Origin: Flavobacteriaceae bacterium
GTDB lineage: Bacteria > Bacteroidota > Bacteroidia > Flavobacteriales > Flavobacteriaceae
DNA: 6,523 bases
NCBI GenBank assembly: GCA_947458575.1
Contig: CANHBE010000148.1
Location: 1 to 6,523 of the forward strand
Reading direction: 5' to 3'
Shown: piece by piece, positions 5,502 through 6,523 of the stretch
Layout of the letters: each line of letters opens with the position of its first letter
Numbering within the stretch: position 1 is the first letter of the stretch
The notes under the pieces: generated by a model
Seen by the model: the letters and a program-made list of their open reading frames with translations, nothing else
The model's database searches: none
Told to the model about the DNA's origin: nothing
Made by a program: the position numbers and the translations under genes

Positions 5502-6523
5502 ATGGAAAATAAAGTAAAGATATTAGAAGATAAAATCGCGCAAGCCAAATTAGGTGGTGGAGAAAATCGTATTGCAAAGCAGCACGAAAAGAAAAAGCTG
5601 ACTGCCAGAGAACGGGTAGAATATTTAATGGATGAAGGCTCATTTGAAGAAATCGGTATGCTCGTAACGCACCGAACTACTGATTTTGGGATGGAAAAAG
5701 AAGTTTACTATGGCGATGGTGTTATCACCGGTTATGGTACAATCAATGGTAGACTTGTATATGTTTTTGCACAAGATTTTACAGTTTTTGGAGGCGCATT
5801 GTCGGAAACACATGCAGAAAAAATTTGCAAAGTGATGGATATGGCCCTCAAGGTTGGTGCGCCGATGATCGGATTGAATGATTCCGGCGGGGCTCGAATT
5901 CAGGAAGGCGTTCGTTCGTTGGGTGGTTATGCGGATATTTTCTTCAGGAATGTTCAGTCGTCTGGCGTGATTCCTCAAATATCTGCGATTATGGGACCTT
6001 GTGCAGGTGGTGCTGTTTATTCGCCTGCCATGACCGATTTTACGATGATGGTCGAAAACAACAGTTATATGTTTGTCACCGGACCGAACGTGGTTAAAAC
6101 GGTCACAAATGAGGAAGTTAGCTCGGAAGCTTTAGGAGGAGCAGTCACTCATGCGACTAAATCAGGAGTAGCACACACAACATCTTCAAATGGGGTGGCT
6201 TGTATGGATGATATTAAGACTTTACTCAGTTACATTCCTCAAAATAACAAAGAAACCACACCGAAAATTCCTTATACTTTGACGGATGAGATACGGCCAG
6301 AACTTAATTCGATTGTTCCAGAAAACGCTAACAAGCCCTACGATATGCATGAGGTGATTAAGGGAATTATCGATGAAGAATCTTTTTTTGAAATCCACAA
6401 AGATTTCGCGGAGAATATCATTGTGGGTTTTGCCAGAATAGCCGGTCGTAGCATCGGAATTGTCGCAAATAATCCCATGTTCTTGGCGGGCTGTTTAGAT
6501 GTAAAAAGTTCAATTAAAGCAGC
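5502..6523 (+). CDS. pccB: Acyl-CoA carboxylase carboxyltransferase (beta) subunit, probably propionyl-CoA carboxylase (partial)
   Basis: The frame is open from ATG at 5502 to the window edge: 340 codons of a family usually about 510-520 residues. The enzyme moves the carboxyl group from carboxybiotin to an acyl-CoA and normally works as a hexamer. The N-terminal crotonase-fold domain is complete: DSGGARIQEG at 127-136, the oxyanion-hole stretch GPCAGGAVYSPAMTDF at 165-180, and TGPNVVKTVTNEEVSSEALG at 193-212. The second domain has begun, with NNPMFLAGCLD at 323-333. The fused two-domain layout is that of PccB-type subunits, not of separate AccA and AccD. The residue best known for propionyl- versus acetyl-CoA preference is in the missing C-terminal half. 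MmdA of methylmalonyl-CoA decarboxylase and MccB are close relatives; the adjacent biotin carboxylase and BT-like carrier favour a carboxylase, and propionyl-CoA is the best guess. The gene follows accC by 96 bases. Confidence 0.9.
   Translation, partial: MENKVKILEDKIAQAKLGGGENRIAKQHEKKKLTARERVEYLMDEGSFEEIGMLVTHRTTDFGMEKEVYYGDGVITGYGTINGRLVYVFAQDFTVFGGALSETHAEKICKVMDMALKVGAPMIGLNDSGGARIQEGVRSLGGYADIFFRNVQSSGVIPQISAIMGPCAGGAVYSPAMTDFTMMVENNSYMFVTGPNVVKTVTNEEVSSEALGGAVTHATKSGVAHTTSSNGVACMDDIKTLLSYIPQNNKETTPKIPYTLTDEIRPELNSIVPENANKPYDMHEVIKGIIDEESFFEIHKDFAENIIVGFARIAGRSIGIVANNPMFLAGCLDVKSSIKA

Noticed and set aside
5640..5978. 112-codon minus-strand open frame
   Set aside because: It is antisense to the carboxyltransferase gene, which has strongly conserved motifs through this region.
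3378..6523. Sodium-pumping methylmalonyl-CoA decarboxylase operon
   Set aside because: An intact biotin carboxylase sits between the carrier and carboxyltransferase genes, and no membrane beta subunit is seen within the window. Genes beyond the right edge cannot be excluded.

Overview
This window looks like a chromosomal segment from a member of the Bacteroidota (Bacteroidetes). The DNA is AT-rich, start sites lack Shine-Dalgarno sequences, a TAnnTTTG-type -7 box lies upstream of bshC, and the protein set (bacillithiol synthesis, and a carboxylase split into carrier, biotin carboxylase and carboxyltransferase genes) fits that phylum. No genus can be named from the sequence alone. I see no tRNA, rRNA, CRISPR array, insertion sequence or phage gene, and no disrupted gene.

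Layout: (1) Bases 1-947, minus strand, hold the first 315 codons of bshC, the cysteine-adding enzyme of bacillithiol synthesis, cut by the left edge. (2) Bases 948-1077 are a divergent promoter region. (3) Bases 1078-3279, plus strand, encode a 733-residue radical SAM protein with an N-terminal Rossmann-like, cobalamin-binding-type domain. It starts with TTG, and its cluster-binding cysteines have the unusual spacing C-x4-C-x2-C. Its function is unknown to me, and it is the least explained gene here. (4) Bases 3378-6523, plus strand, carry three genes of a biotin-dependent acyl-CoA carboxylase: a 161-residue biotin carrier with an N-terminal BT-like segment, a 480-residue biotin carboxylase (accC), and the first 340 codons of the carboxyltransferase (pccB-like), cut by the right edge.

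Working together: AccC would carboxylate biotin on Lys127 of the carrier using ATP and bicarbonate. The carboxyltransferase would then move the carboxyl group to an acyl-CoA, most likely propionyl-CoA, giving methylmalonyl-CoA. The C-terminal part of the carboxyltransferase, which helps decide the substrate, is outside the window. The gaps around these genes are wide and similar (98, 99 and 96 bp). They hold a 13-bp repeat directly before two start codons, a perfect 12-bp palindrome, a hairpin followed by a T-run, and two further inverted repeats. The genes may therefore be tuned separately and not only read as one tight operon.

Most of the window is ordinary metabolism. The items most worth a second look are the radical SAM protein and the repeated or palindromic elements between the carboxylase genes.
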